Source: Anagrus nilaparvatae
Taxonomy: Eukaryota > Arthropoda > Insecta > Hymenoptera > Mymaridae
Assembly (NCBI GenBank): GCA_022575985.1
Contig: JAKSXM010000263.1
Coordinates: 9,962,001-10,026,000, forward strand
DNA: 64,000 nt
Direction: 5' to 3'
Shown: in pieces, positions 43,992 through 54,681 of the stretch
Layout: each line of letters opens with the position of its first letter
Numbering within the stretch: position 1 is the stretch's first letter
Notes under the pieces: model-generated
The model's input: only the letters and a program-made list of their open reading frames with translations
What the model was told of the DNA's origin: nothing
Database searches by the model: none
Translations under genes and position numbers: made by a program

Positions 43992-44522
43992 TTATTTCAT
44001 CAAAATTGTCATTTTTATTGCATAATTTAACGTATTTGTTTTTAAGATATCTTGTTCATCATTTTTAATATTATTTAACATATTATGTAATTCTTTTTCA
44101 TAATTTAAAGTAGCTACTTCATCAGTATGACAAAATGTGCTGACATCAGCATTTTGGATGGTATTGCTAGCTTTTTGCTGAGTAGTGCATTCTGAAATAC
44201 TTGAAATTTTGTTTATATTTGTATCAAAAGAATTTATGTCATTTTCCTTGACCTTAAAATAATTAATTTTGCGGGATCTATTTTTTTTTAAACTAGGGCT
44301 TCTTGATAGAGAAATGTTTGCATCTACTAGTTTTACATCAGTTTTAACTACTTCTGCGGTTGGCCAAACTGCAGCTTTAATATCTGTTGATGTAGAATTT
44401 CCAATGCTGGCATTTTGTACGTGCACATTTCCCTGTATATTTGAAATATTTGATGAATTTGAATCTAAAATTTCTTGTTCTATATCATTTTTATAAAAGA
44501 AGGGCATTTCTTGGTTTTTCAT
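43992..44522 (-). CDS. linker ORF of element B, 176 residues
   Basis: Asn/Ser/Lys-rich, low complexity, no recognised motif. It follows the protease piece and leads, after a frame change near 43990, into the next linker. It is probably part of the same polyprotein. Confidence 0.4.
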   Translation of the reverse strand: MKNQEMPFFYKNDIEQEILDSNSSNISNIQGNVHVQNASIGNSTSTDIKAAVWPTAEVVKTDVKLVDANISLSRSPSLKKNRSRKINYFKVKENDINSFDTNINKISSISECTTQQKASNTIQNADVSTFCHTDEVATLNYEKELHNMLNNIKNDEQDILKTNTLNYAIKMTILMK

Positions 44523-44574
44523 AGTTATAGTTTTTTTTTCATAATCAATTTTTACTTTGTTTTCGTCCAGAAAA

Positions 44575-44880
44575 TCACTTCCTAAAATTCCGTGTACTGA
44601 TTTTACAGCGAAGTCCTTTTCTTACAATGTGAAATTTACATGGTAATTCATATAGGGAGATATTATAAGTTCCAATGGTCGTTATTGTTTTGTCTGAAAT
44701 TCCTGTGATTATTACTATTTCATTTTTATTTATATATGGTATATTTAATGTAGGGATGCAAGATTCATGTATCACAGACAAACTAGCGCCTGTATCCAGA
44801 AGTAAGTATCTTAAATTGCCCTTTTGGTCCGAAAATTTTAAAACAGGAATTTTGTTAATTGAGTTAAATGTTAGAATATT
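44575..44880 (-). pseudogene. protease of element B
   Basis: The frame contains LLLDTGASLSVIHESC, with the DTGA active site of retropepsins at about 44780-44800, and IVIITGISDKTITTIG. The expected C-terminal GxD/IL motif appears in another frame just below 44600 (VKSVHGILGSDFLDENKV), so a frameshift lies near 44600-44615. Confidence 0.65.
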
Positions 44881-44927
44881 GTAGGTTCTTATTGAGTCAG
44901 GTTGAAATTGATTGGTAATGCGTGTTG

Positions 44928-45974
44928 TTACTGTCCTTGAGTCGAAAATTGTTGTGGGGTTTGTATCTGACCAGACCCCTGTAACCCCATCAGGGCTGGT
45001 AAACGGTTTCCCTGAATTTGCGAAAGTTGAAATTGGGCACAGTTATTTACGCTGTGATATGGGTTGCCGCAATATGTGCAGCCTCTTTGATAATTTTGAT
45101 TATTATTTCTTGGTCTATACCCGTTATTTCTACTTTGATAGTTATTTTGATTGTTATTTTGGTTATTATAATTTTGACGATTATTGTTATTATTATATGA
45201 GCGGTTTTGGTTATAGTTTTGATTATTATTATTTCTATTATTATTATTGTTGTTATTGTTATAACGTCTATTTTGGGTATATCTTGAATTATTGTTTTGA
45301 TTATTGGACTGAAAATTTCTTTGGTTATTTTGATTTGAATTATTTTTAGAATTTCCTTTATTACATTCGCTAGTATTATGTGTAAAACTTTTGGGGTGAT
45401 TTTGGCAAAATTTTTGACTATTTTCTGAGTTTACTTGTTTTTGTCTATTTTGTCTATCTTGGAAAAATAGGACTGTTTTTTCTATTGTTGAACATAGAGT
45501 TTCTACTTGTTGCTGTAAATTATTAACTTTTTCTTGAACTGTTTTTGGGCAATTTTCTAATTTGTGGTCGGTAGAAAAACATTTTTCGCATTTTTCTAGA
45601 TTAATCGTGTTAGTTAATTCAGTTTTAGTTTCGTTTTTAAGTATAGGTTGGACTTCATATCTCATTTCTTTGTATTTTTCTAGGTAGTCTTCAATTGTTG
45701 CTGCTTTTTTAGCGATTTCACCTATTGTAAGTAATTCTGTTTTTAAGCCTAATCTACATTCTATTTCCGGTACAAGACCTCTTTTAAATCTATTTTTCGC
45801 TATTTGGGTAATTTGTATATTAAATGTTTGTATTAAAACGTCGGCGTTGGGGGCATTTCCTATATTTGCCTCGTAGGCTTTCTTTGTTTTACTGAGTAAT
45901 TCTTCTAATCTTAGTTGGTAACTTAAGACAGTTTCACCTTTAAATTGATATATATTTCCAATTTTATTTGACAA
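44928..45974 (-). CDS. Gag of element B, N-terminally truncated
   Basis: 348 residues from the first Met; the frame is open back to about 46047. A capsid-like helical region (FNIQITQIAKNRFKRGLVPEI) is followed by a CCHC knuckle (CEKCFSTDHKLENC), a very Asn-rich low-complexity stretch and a second knuckle (CTYCGNPYHSVNNC). The start of the capsid is missing compared with gypsy Gags, which agrees with the 5' deletion of the element. Confidence 0.75.
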   Translation of the reverse strand: MSNKIGNIYQFKGETVLSYQLRLEELLSKTKKAYEANIGNAPNADVLIQTFNIQITQIAKNRFKRGLVPEIECRLGLKTELLTIGEIAKKAATIEDYLEKYKEMRYEVQPILKNETKTELTNTINLEKCEKCFSTDHKLENCPKTVQEKVNNLQQQVETLCSTIEKTVLFFQDRQNRQKQVNSENSQKFCQNHPKSFTHNTSECNKGNSKNNSNQNNQRNFQSNNQNNNSRYTQNRRYNNNNNNNNRNNNNQNYNQNRSYNNNNNRQNYNNQNNNQNNYQSRNNGYRPRNNNQNYQRGCTYCGNPYHSVNNCAQFQLSQIQGNRLPALMGLQGSGQIQTPQQFSTQGQ

Positions 45975-46261
45975 ATCTAGATAGTCTATATTTTTACTGA
46001 ATAATCTTTCTGACTGGTTGTCCCAACGACTCTTCCTAGGGAGATTATTCTACCAACCGGAGCCGGGCCTATTCAGGTTTCTGGCTCCTGTGGAAAATTG
46101 GGGTTCTCCTCCAGCGAAGAGGCGTCGCTTGGAATAGGAGGGAGGAAGATTAATTTATTGTTGTTTTTTTTTTGTGTTTTTATATGTGTAAATATGGGGA
46201 ATAAAAAGAAATTGGGGGTTTATAGAATATATTATTTTTATATATATATAAAAAATTGTTG
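45975..46261. other. leader remnant of element B
   Basis: A GC-richer patch at 46010-46145, then T-rich sequence. No primer-binding site could be recognised. It joins the truncated gag to the 38-bp LTR remnant and probably marks a deletion or rearrangement. Confidence 0.45.
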
Positions 46262-46320
46262 ATTAATTATTTATTATTTTTGTTAGTTATTGCATAACAC
46301 TGTATTAAGTATAAAGTAAG

Positions 46321-46485
46321 ATGCTACTTTAAATTCTATTTTAATGAAGATGGAAGTTTTCGTATTGGCCAAGATCCACCTGATCATATATGCGATAAGA
46401 AGGATCACGAGATTAAAAGAAAAAAAAAACAAATTGACAAGAATCAATCTACACCGTTATCTACACAAGAGAATATGTTTAATGA
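46321..46485 (+). CDS. exon 2 of the FLYWCH-like host gene
   Basis: The exon follows GTAAG and reads CYFKFYFNEDGSFRIG then DPPDHICDKKDHEIKRKK. A Cys, an aromatic stretch and an HxC/HxH-type ending resemble the second half of a FLYWCH zinc finger. It closes at AATGA|GTAAAT in phase 2. It starts only 21 bp after the LTR remnant of element B. FLYWCH proteins bind DNA in the nucleus. The link to exon 1 is inferred from the matching halves of the motif; the exact junction is not clean. Confidence 0.4.
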
Positions 46486-46540
46486 GTAAATATAAACCTT
46501 GCTTTCAATATTTAAAAATATTATATTATACATTTTATAG

Positions 46541-47209
46541 TTCCAATGTACGGAAGCCGCATAGTAATATGGGAGAATGGGAGAGATGGTGGGTAAATTG
46601 TCGAGAGAATGGTTGGGCGAGTTGTCGGGTGAGTTGTTGGTTGAGTTGTAATATATTAGACATGAACTTTCTGCGTTAACGGGAGGTTTTTGAGGTCAAG
46701 GAAAACGAATTTTAGCGAGAAAATTTTCAATTTTTCACCCTAAAATATTTTTCGAGTTTTCCGGGCATAAAAAAATATTAAAATGAACATAATACTTTAC
46801 CGCGATGTTTTTTTGGTCGAGAGAAATAAATTTTAGAAGGAAAATTTTAAATTTTTCAGCCTAAAATATTTTTCTGATTTTTTGTGTCCGCCATCTTGAA
46901 AAATCCTAGGGGTAAAAAATTGAAAATTTTCTCACTGAAATTCGTTTTCCTTGACCTCAAAAACCTTCCGTAGAAAGTTCATTTTCTAATGTATTACAAC
47001 TCGACCAACAACTCACCCGACAACTTGCCCAACCATTCTCTCGACTATTTACCCACCCTCTCTCCCATTCTCCCATGATACTAGGCGGCTTCCGTACCAA
47101 TGCGATAAGAAAAAAAATTCATTATTCACATTCAAAAAATCTGTGGTTTTTAATGAAGAAGACGTTAGTGTTAATTTTGTTGATAAGTATACATTTAATC
47201 ACGGAAAAT
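46541..47209 (+). pseudogene. possible exon 3 of the host gene, split by a fold-back element
   Basis: After a TTTTATAG acceptor the sequence 46541-46547 continues, across the inserted element, at 47102. There the frame FQCDKKKNSLFTFKKSVVFN and an acidic continuation stays open to a GTATAG donor-like site at 47210. A second frame is also open over part of this stretch and would fit the phase of exon 2 better. Coding status is therefore uncertain. Confidence 0.25.
46548..47097. mobile_element. fold-back miniature element
   Basis: Long near-perfect inverted arms (about 190 bp) start GTACGGAAGCCGC and contain GTTGGGCGAGTTGTCGGGTG on the left arm and its complement on the right. CAAT is present at both flanks (46544-46547 and 47098-47101), a possible 4-bp duplication. 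There is no transposase. A central unpaired region (46770-46900) carries related A/T-rich repeats. Confidence 0.75.
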
Positions 47210-48244
47210 GTATAGGGATCGACTTTTCCATGCTGTTTACAATAGATTTGCGAAACCTATATATTTCCTACTCGACGAAAACCTTGATTAAAAAACAGCT
47301 TTTCAACAAAAATGTGATAAATTTTCGGTTTATTTTTTTTTTTAAATAATATCATAATCCAACATTGCGTACAAATATTTGAAGAAATATTTAATAATAC
47401 TCTTTTGATTCTAAATAAAAAAATCAATGTCTTAAGACCAAATTTATAGAGTATAAATGTAAGATAAAATTTATGCTGTAAAAATTTGGAAATTTTAAGA
47501 AAGGACATCGGTTTCTAGTAAACTTAAATTTCTACACGGCAGAGCTGCTTTGGTTGAAATATTCATCATGAAGTAACAACCAATTGGTTGAATTTTCATC
47601 CAAAATGGTTAAAAAGTCAACCAAAAGCTAAAATACAAAATAAAAATGATGTAATAATAATTTTTGCATCTATTAAAAGTGAATTAATTTTATAATATAT
47701 TACATAACTGATTTTTAATACATTATTACTTATAATTATTACCAATAAAAAATGGAAAAGATTTTTAGCGAAATTCAAAAAATATTGGATGGAAGAAATT
47801 TCACCAAATGTTTTTAGCGTCTTCAACATGATACAAAGGACGAATGACTATTGGTATTTTTATGAAATGTATATTAATAGCAAAATCACAAGCTATCCAA
47901 ACACTTATAAATTGCTAAGTATGTAACTAAATTATTGCATTTAATAATACTCAATGTTTGCCTTCGTATTTTCTCAACTGCAATGCGAAAAAATTGTATG
48001 TATCCGTAGACCATAAATAATATACCGTAATATTCCTGGTAATATTTAATTTACTTACGATCGGAGTTTTTTTTTTATTTTTGTGGCTTTAGGTAGAAGT
48101 ATATTATTAAATATTTTATATGATTTTAACAAATCGTTTTTCATGTCAGCCTCTCGAAATTTTGTTTTCTCGCCATTGACGAAGACAAATTGTATATTCT
48201 CCATGGCCATAGAAAAAGAATGCCTTAAGGACTTATGATCCCAA
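47210..48244. other. intronic stretch
   Basis: AT-rich. A short inverted repeat around TTGGTTGAA/TCAACCAA occurs at 47550-47625 and may be a small fold-back element. No further exon was supported. Confidence 0.5.
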
Positions 48245-48248
48245 TTAA

Positions 48249-50269
48249 CCCATTAACGCCCAACCGACAATTCCTGGACACTCGCATATTTTTATATGAA
48301 AAAATTGAAATTTTGGGCCAAAAATGGTACCTAGTAGGTATTTAGGGCTGCTCTTTCCGAATCTGAAGTCCGTTTTCACGTACCGCCCCTCGGGGGTGCG
48401 ATATTAACCCCCAAAGTGGGGTATGTCTTAAATGAATTTTTGAACTTTCTTTATAATGTTATTTAGCTAATAAAAACAGTTGATTATTATAAAAAATTAT
48501 TGCTAGAACCTTTAAAAACCTCAAAAAATAAAAGAAAAATATTTTTACCTGTTTTACCCCATTGGGGGGCAAATTATGGGGGTGTGGGGGGGGGGATAGA
48601 CTTTTTAGGTACTTGAATAAATTGAAATTTTTATTTGGGATTACGATATCAACCCCTCAAATGGGGTAAATTGTAAATATACTGTTAAATATTTTTTAAC
48701 TATTCAACACGTGGAAAAGTGGTTGTTCTTTAAAAAAAAATAATTACACGAACTGTAAAAAATGTCAAAAAATTACGTGCATATCTTAAATACTCCATTT
48801 CAACCCCTTAGAGGGCTGGTAATAGGGTGAACTTTATAAATAAACGAAATTATGATTTTTAGGCCTAAAAATGGTACTTTTGGCTGCTTTTTCCGAATCT
48901 GAAGTCCATTTTCACATAAAATCCCTCGAGGGCGCGATATCAACCCGTAAATTGGGGTAAATTATAAATATGCTCGCAAAAATATTTAAACAATTCAACA
49001 CTTGAAACAATGGTTTTTCTTTAGAAAAAATAACTAGACAACAATCAGTAAAAAATTTCAAAAAATCACGTGCGTATATAATTATTCAATACCTAGCAAG
49101 CTATTTTTTGCGTAATTTTAATAATTTTGAAACATTAAACGTAAATTTACAATTTACCCCATTATAGGGGTTGATATCGCACCCCCGAGGGGTTGTATGT
49201 AAAAATGGACTTCAGATTTGGAAAAATCAGACAAAAATACCTACTAGACACCATTTTTAAACCTAAAAATTATAATCTTGTTTATTTATAAAGTTCGCCC
49301 CATTACCACCCCTCTAAGGGGTTGAAATGACGTATTTCGATATGCACGTGATTTTTTGACATTTTTTACAGTTCGTGTAAATATTTTTTTTAAAGAGCAA
49401 CCTTGGAAAAGTGGTTACTTTTCCAAGTGTTGAATCGTTAAAAAAACTTTAAAAGTATATTTACAATTTACCCCATTTTAGGGGTTGATATCGTAATTCT
49501 GAATGGTGGTACGTGAAAATAGACTTCAGATTTGGAAAGAGCAGCCTAAAATACCTACTAGATAACATTTTTAGGTAAAAATTTCAATTTATTCAAGTAC
49601 CTAAAAAGTCCATCCCCCACGTCCCCATAATGTACCCCCTCCCATGGGGTAAAACAGTTCACAATATTTTTCTTTTATTTTCTGAGGTTTTTAAAATTTC
49701 TAGCAATTATTTTTTCTAATAGTAAACTGTTTTTATTGGCTAAATAACATTATAAAGAAAGTTCAAAAATTCATTTAAAACATACCCCACTTTGGGGGTT
49801 GATATCGCACCCCCGAGGGGTGGTACGTGAAAACAGACTTCAGATTCGGAAAGAGCAGCCCTAAATACCTACTAGATACCATTTCTAGGTAAAAATTTCA
49901 ATTTATTCAAGTACCTAAAAAGCCCATCCCCCACACCTCCATAATTTACCCCCCAATGGGGTAAAACAGGTAAAAATATTTTTCTTTTATTTTTTGAGGT
50001 TTTTAAAGGTTCTAGCAATAATTTTTTATAATAATCAACTGTTTTTATTAGCTAAATAACATTATAAAGAAAGTTCAAAAATTTATTTAAAACATACCCC
50101 ACTTTGGGGGTTAATATCGCACCCCCGAGGGGTGGTACGTGAAAACGGACTTCATATTCGGACAGAGCAGCCCTAAATACCTACTAGGTACCATTTTTGG
50201 CCCAAAATTTCAATTTTTTCATATAAAAATATGCGAGTGTCCAGGAATTGTCGGTTGGGCGTTAATGGG
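48249..50269. mobile_element. 2-kb palindromic TTAA-flanked element (piggyBac-type ends)
   Basis: The ends CCCATTAACGCCCAACCGAC are inverted and flanked by TTAA (48245-48248 and 50270-50273). A CCC start and a TTAA duplication are typical of piggyBac. The arms continue to mirror each other for much of their length. Inside are several inverted and direct copies of a GC-richer block around CCCCTCGGGGGTGCGATAT and ACCCCCAAAGTGGGG. There is no transposase ORF. The whole could fold into a very long hairpin. Confidence 0.88.
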
Positions 50270-50273
50270 TTAA

Positions 50274-50907
50274 GATATTTGAGTAGATATTAACGTTATA
50301 CCGACGGTATTTTTTTTTTATAATTTGCGATTGTAAATAAAATAAGTCGTAAAAAATTAAAAAATATGTTTATATAGTAATATTATTGTAAAAAAAAATT
50401 ATTTCAATGTTATTTATTTATGAAAAAACGTTGTTACTTTAGGTTATGGTACTTGCTGAAATTTGGTTTTCACTGAATAATTAATTATTGAATGTTGATA
50501 TAATATTTGACAATTTATTTATCATATTTAATTAATTACACCTCCCTGTGTCATCAATATCATACTTTTTGTAAGCTACAAATATTAATTTCCAAAAGAG
50601 CAATGTTAAATTGCCTGCTTTTAATTTGCAATAAAAAGAAAATTAATGTGGTAATAAATGTAAAACCAAGTTCAATTCAACTTTGAAAATGTTTAAATTT
50701 AATAATTTCACAATTTCATTAAATTCTTTAATCATTTTTAATTGGGATCATAACTCCTTAAACCACAGTTTAGTAAATTATCCTGCAATTTGGGCAAATA
50801 TTTATTTTTGTGGTCTAGGATCTTACTGTACTATTGCCTAACCGTCAGGAGTAAATGGTTTTTTGATTTTTTTTAGATGAGATGAATCGTATTAATATAA
50901 CGTCTAA
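50274..50907. other. intronic stretch
   Basis: AT-rich sequence between the palindromic element and the next exon. A strong TTTTGATTTTTTTTAG acceptor ends at 50876. Confidence 0.5.
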
Positions 50908-51085
50908 CCAGCAGTTGATAAAAAAAAACGGACCTTTAAAGAAAACCATAATGAACTACTAGATGCAAAAGTAAAAGATGCATGGAAAGGTGTGGACTCA
51001 GTACCTCCTTGGTCAGAGGAAAAATTTTTTAAACAGATGGCTATTTACACAAATAGTAATAACATTTTGGAACTTTGTGACTTAG
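50908..51085 (+). CDS. middle exon of the host gene
   Basis: The open frame reads ...KRTFKENHNELLDAKVKDAW, KGVDSVPPWSEEKFFKQMAI, then an Asn-rich segment and ELCDL. It ends in phase 1 at a G|GTAAAC donor and joins in frame with the exon at 52546. The best acceptor (50876) would put an in-frame stop before this stretch, so either a weaker acceptor near 50911-50914 is used or the exon start has decayed. No domain is known. Confidence 0.5.
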
Positions 51086-52545
51086 GTAAACGTATTAAAC
51101 TAAATTCATAAAAGATATAAATATCACCTGAAGGAAAATTTTAAATTTCGTAATTTTAAATTTTTAAAACGTCATTTCCCTTCAGCAAAATAATAAATTT
51201 GCACTTACTGATATCACTTCTCAAGTATTGCCAAATTGGCATGAAAAAATAGTTCAAATACATATAAGGTTATTTACAAAGTAGCGTGACATCCAATTCC
51301 ATAAATCTAAAAGTTTGATCCAAATATTGTGACATTTAAAAATGTATTAATTAAAAATAATTTCACAATTTCGAAATATAAAAAAGTATAAAAATAGAAA
51401 GTTAAATAGTTGGTTCTTTTATTGAAATACTAATTTTTAATTGTGGATGTTAATAATATGTTGGAAATAATGGACATTATAAAAGTGCCATAGGTTATAT
51501 TTTAAAAATTAGTCATAAATTTAATAAATTTATATTTTCAAGAAAAATAATTGTTGTGAATGGTTTACTAGTAAAACGAAAAAGCTCAAAATATCATAAA
51601 TTTCATAAAGCTGTAATATATTAGCCTGTGATGTAATAGTGACTTCAAAAAAATAAAGTGCCGAAAGCTCTGATCCCAAAAATATCTATTTCAGTAAAGC
51701 TTATTAAAGGTGAAGTATCTATTTTTTAATTAAGAATTACACATTTTATTAATAAATAAAAATTTTTTTTGCAATAAAAAAATTTTATTAACCACCAAAG
51801 AATGTCAGTTTTGTTTGATGATAAGCGTGTTATTCTAATTTGCATGAGATAATAAAAATAAGTTATAACAATGTTAGGTAAAATGTTTAATAAAATAAAA
51901 AACTTTTTTACTTTTGGACTAGACACTAAAAAGTGTAAAAAGAAGTTGTTTATAAGGATCAAAGATTTTGGCACTATTTTTATTGAATCGCTATTATGTT
52001 TCTAATTAATTTATTCAAGCTTTATGAAATTCGTCAAGTCTTTAGTTGTATATTTTAATTAGTAAACCCTTCACAATAATTATTTTACTTAAAAACATAA
52101 ATTAAATTTTTTATAAGTTTGTTATTAATTTTTTAAAATATAACCTGTTGCACTTTTATAGTTTTCTTTATTTCCAGCATATGATCATTATTCACAATTA
52201 AAAATAAGGACTGCCAGCAAATAATTATATGGGCTCTAAAGCTCATTGGCAGCACTTAGAAGTATTGTAATAAGCTAAAATTTTGGGAAACTCGTGTTTA
52301 TCTAACCAAATTTTAGCACCCAATTTTATCTGGTAATCAAAAATTCAAGAAAATTTAAAACAAAACTTGCAGAATAGTATTAACAAATTATAAATACAAT
52401 TTATACATTATACCAACGAATATAATATAAACTTATAATACATATAATACAGTTTTGATATCTATATCAAAAATTCTGATACGTACAATTACTTATAACC
52501 CGCTAATGTATATGAAAAATAATGTTTAAATTGCATATTTTTTAG
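51086..52545. other. intron
   Basis: AT-rich, no ORF above background and no recognised repeat boundary. It ends at a TTTTTTAG acceptor. Confidence 0.55.
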
Positions 52546-54024
52546 TGGATTCGGACCCTGCAATTGAAGATGGAACAAATAAGAAAAACTTATTTACAAA
52601 TATTTTGGATAGTGATGATGAGGATCCAAATAATGATTTTTATAATTACAAATAGAAAAAGGGGGGGGGAGGGCGCCGAAGTAAAAAGTTATGCTTAAAA
52701 GAGCTCCACAAAGATTTAATATTTTTTTAGTGAAATTGAAAAAGTTTTTAGAAAATTTTTTTGAAAATTAAAAGTTAAATATTTTTAAGTATAAGTGGAA
52801 AAAAAAATCAAAGCTCCGGGTCCAACATTCAAAAAGAAATTAAGAAATAAAATATTGAGAAGAAATTAAGGGTTAGGTTCGTTCGAACGCATGGAGAATT
52901 ATAAGCATATTTGGAGGGAAGGCGTCGAAAAAATTTTTTGCACGAAATTAGATTTGTTTTATTAAATATTCAAAAAAGAAGCAATAGAATTAAAAAAAAG
53001 AAAAAATGATTCAAATTTCAAGATAAAGGACATCAAAAGCTATAATATATCGAATCAACCTGGTTCGCCCAGTTAACAACAGTATCTTCATATAATAGTC
53101 TATCTAAGTTAAGTAAATTTAACATGTACAACACAAGAGCTTTACACATAAAAGCAATTGATATAATAAAAGATAATGAAAACAGTTATAAAAATAGTTC
53201 TGATGGAAATGCCATTTTTTGCTTAAAATACACGTTGAACAGTAAAAAAAAACAGGGAGAAATCCAAAAAATATTAAAACAGGAAAGTGGAAAATGGTAA
53301 TTTTCATATAAATTTCATATAAGTATTAATGAAAACAGAGCAAGTAACTTATAAACTTTATCACATCATTTTGAATGAAAAAGGATGAATTTATAAGTGA
53401 GCAGCAATTTAAAAAAGTATAGACAACAATATATAAATAGCTAAATACATGAAAATAGAAAATACAAAAAAGATTCAAAGTAGCAACAAGAAATAGATCT
53501 GAAGATTCAAGGAGTGAAAAAAAAAAAAATTGAATGCCGAATGGGGAGAGAAACTTTTTCAAATTTTTAAATTCATATAATTTTACTATAAATTAATAAA
53601 TAATAAAATATTGAATTTTTGTTTTTAAATTTTCAAAATGTATACTTTTTATAAGCATATGTATAAATGTAATGAATATTACTTGAAAGTTTATGTACAT
53701 TTTTTTAAATTTTAATTACTAAATTGGTATTGTATTTAATTTCTTATTTTTTCAAAACTAGTAATTCATAAACAAAACAATATTTAAAAAAGAAAATGTA
53801 AAAAATATTATATGTATCTTGTAACAATTATGTAAATGATTATAAGCAAGAATAAACTACTACTACTACTAATTACAAATACAACACAGTCCAAGAATAT
53901 CAAAAGGATCATTTAATAATGTTGAAAGAATTGCTTTTTAGAGACACAGAAAATCCATTGAAATTGGATAATCCTATTAATGATGAAAACTCAAAAGAAT
54001 CTTTAGTTTCTTGTAAAGATACAG
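52546..54024 (+). pseudogene. acidic exon of the host gene, interrupted by a LINE-like insertion
   Basis: The exon starts in the phase left by the previous one. It reads SDPAIEDGTNKKNLFTNILD, DSDDEDPNNDF and then meets the insertion at 52655, where a TAG appears at once. After the second copy of the 12-bp duplication (53870-53881) the same frame continues as NTVQEYQKDHLIMLKELLFR and ends at ACAG|GTAAAA in phase 1. The uninterrupted exon would be about 252 bp. With the insertion the protein would stop after the acidic segment. Confidence 0.6.
52655..53869 (+). mobile_element. 1.2-kb LINE/SINE-like insertion in a coding exon
   Basis: Its 5' end is GAAAAAGGGGGGGGGAGGGC and its 3' tail is AATAAACTACTACTACTAC, a simple-repeat tail typical of some CR1/RTE/I-type elements. 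TAATTACAAATA is duplicated at both sides (52643-52654 and 53870-53881). No RT motif was recognised in the interior, so it is either a 5'-truncated LINE, mostly 3' untranslated region, or a SINE-like relative. Confidence 0.8.
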
Positions 54025-54082
54025 GTAAAACCTAAACATATAGTTCAATATAAAATGTAATTTTATAAATTATTCTTTTCAG

Positions 54083-54294
54083 AAAATCGCGAATTAGAAC
54101 CTGCTAGTATATTATTAAATAAAACAAATGATACGCTTAGCAATGAAACCGTTTGCATTGATACTCATGTATGTGCAGCTGAAGATAAAAATCTTATAAT
54201 TAATAGTTCACTGTCTGAAGGAAATATTTTGGAAAAAGAACTACAAATTGACATTTCAGTATCCAAACAAAAGATTTTGAATAAAAATAATAAA
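54083..54294 (+). CDS. penultimate exon of the host gene
   Basis: It starts after TTCTTTTCAG in the correct phase and reads ENRELEPASILLNKTNDTLS, continuing through CAAEDKNLIINSS to ILNKNNK, with donor AAA|GTAATT in phase 0. Acidic and Asn/Lys-rich; no domain recognised. Confidence 0.6.
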
Positions 54295-54334
54295 GTAATT
54301 ACCGATATAGCTACAAAATTTTTAATTTGCCTAC

Positions 54335-54464
54335 ACTGAAAAAAAATTCCGATTACTGCAACCGAAATTTCAGTTGCGACAACCGGAATTCCTGTTACTG
54401 CAACCGGAATTTCTAGTTGTGGCAACCGGAATTTCAGTTGCCACAACAAGAATTTTTTTTCAGT
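54335..54464. mobile_element. small palindromic element in the last intron
   Basis: The ends ACTGAAAAAAAATTC and GAATTTTTTTTCAGT are inverted. The interior has four to five imperfect copies of GCAACCGGAATT in both orientations. About 130 bp, no ORF. It resembles short fold-back elements common in insects. Confidence 0.7.
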
Positions 54465-54510
54465 ATACATTATAATAGATTAATATATTGAATACGTATG
54501 TTTTTTTTAG

Positions 54511-54681
54511 AAAACTTTAAAAAGAAATAAAGATACGTCTGAAGACACAGAACAATCTTCAAAAATACAAATAAAAAAAATCAAGAATTGTGTATCAGAT
54601 GATGAAGAAAATTGTGTAACTATTCAATCTAGAACAACTCGCAGTAGACCAATTAAACCTGTGAAATTGCTAGATATTTAA
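54511..54681 (+). CDS. last exon of the host gene
   Basis: After TTTTTTTTAG the phase-0 frame reads KTLKRNKDTSEDTEQSSKIQ, then an acidic patch DDEENCVTIQ, a basic tail RTTRSRPIKPVKLLDI and TAA. The Ser/Arg/Lys-rich tail could be a nuclear-localisation signal. Three successive exons joining in frame make a real protein-coding gene likely, even if this allele is interrupted. Confidence 0.6.
   Translation, partial: KTLKRNKDTSEDTEQSSKIQIKKIKNCVSDDEENCVTIQSRTTRSRPIKPVKLLDI

Larger units (their letters stand above)
35904..46299 (-). mobile_element. element B: gypsy-type LTR element with chuvirus-like glycoprotein, 5' deleted
   Basis: Minus-strand order: LTR remnant (46262-46299), truncated gag, protease, linker ORFs, RT/RNase H, a 950-bp insertion, integrase, glycoprotein, polypurine tract, 3' LTR. 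The only sequence shared by the two ends is the last about 38 bp (ATTATTTTTGTTAGTTATTG then CATAACA). So most of the 5' LTR, the primer site and the start of gag are missing or replaced. Frames are broken in several places. The left boundary (35904, TGGATACAAGG) is an estimate. Confidence 0.75.

Noticed and set aside
44912..45349. Tyr/Phe-rich plus-strand ORF
   Set aside because: It is the complement of the Asn-rich low-complexity region of element B Gag.
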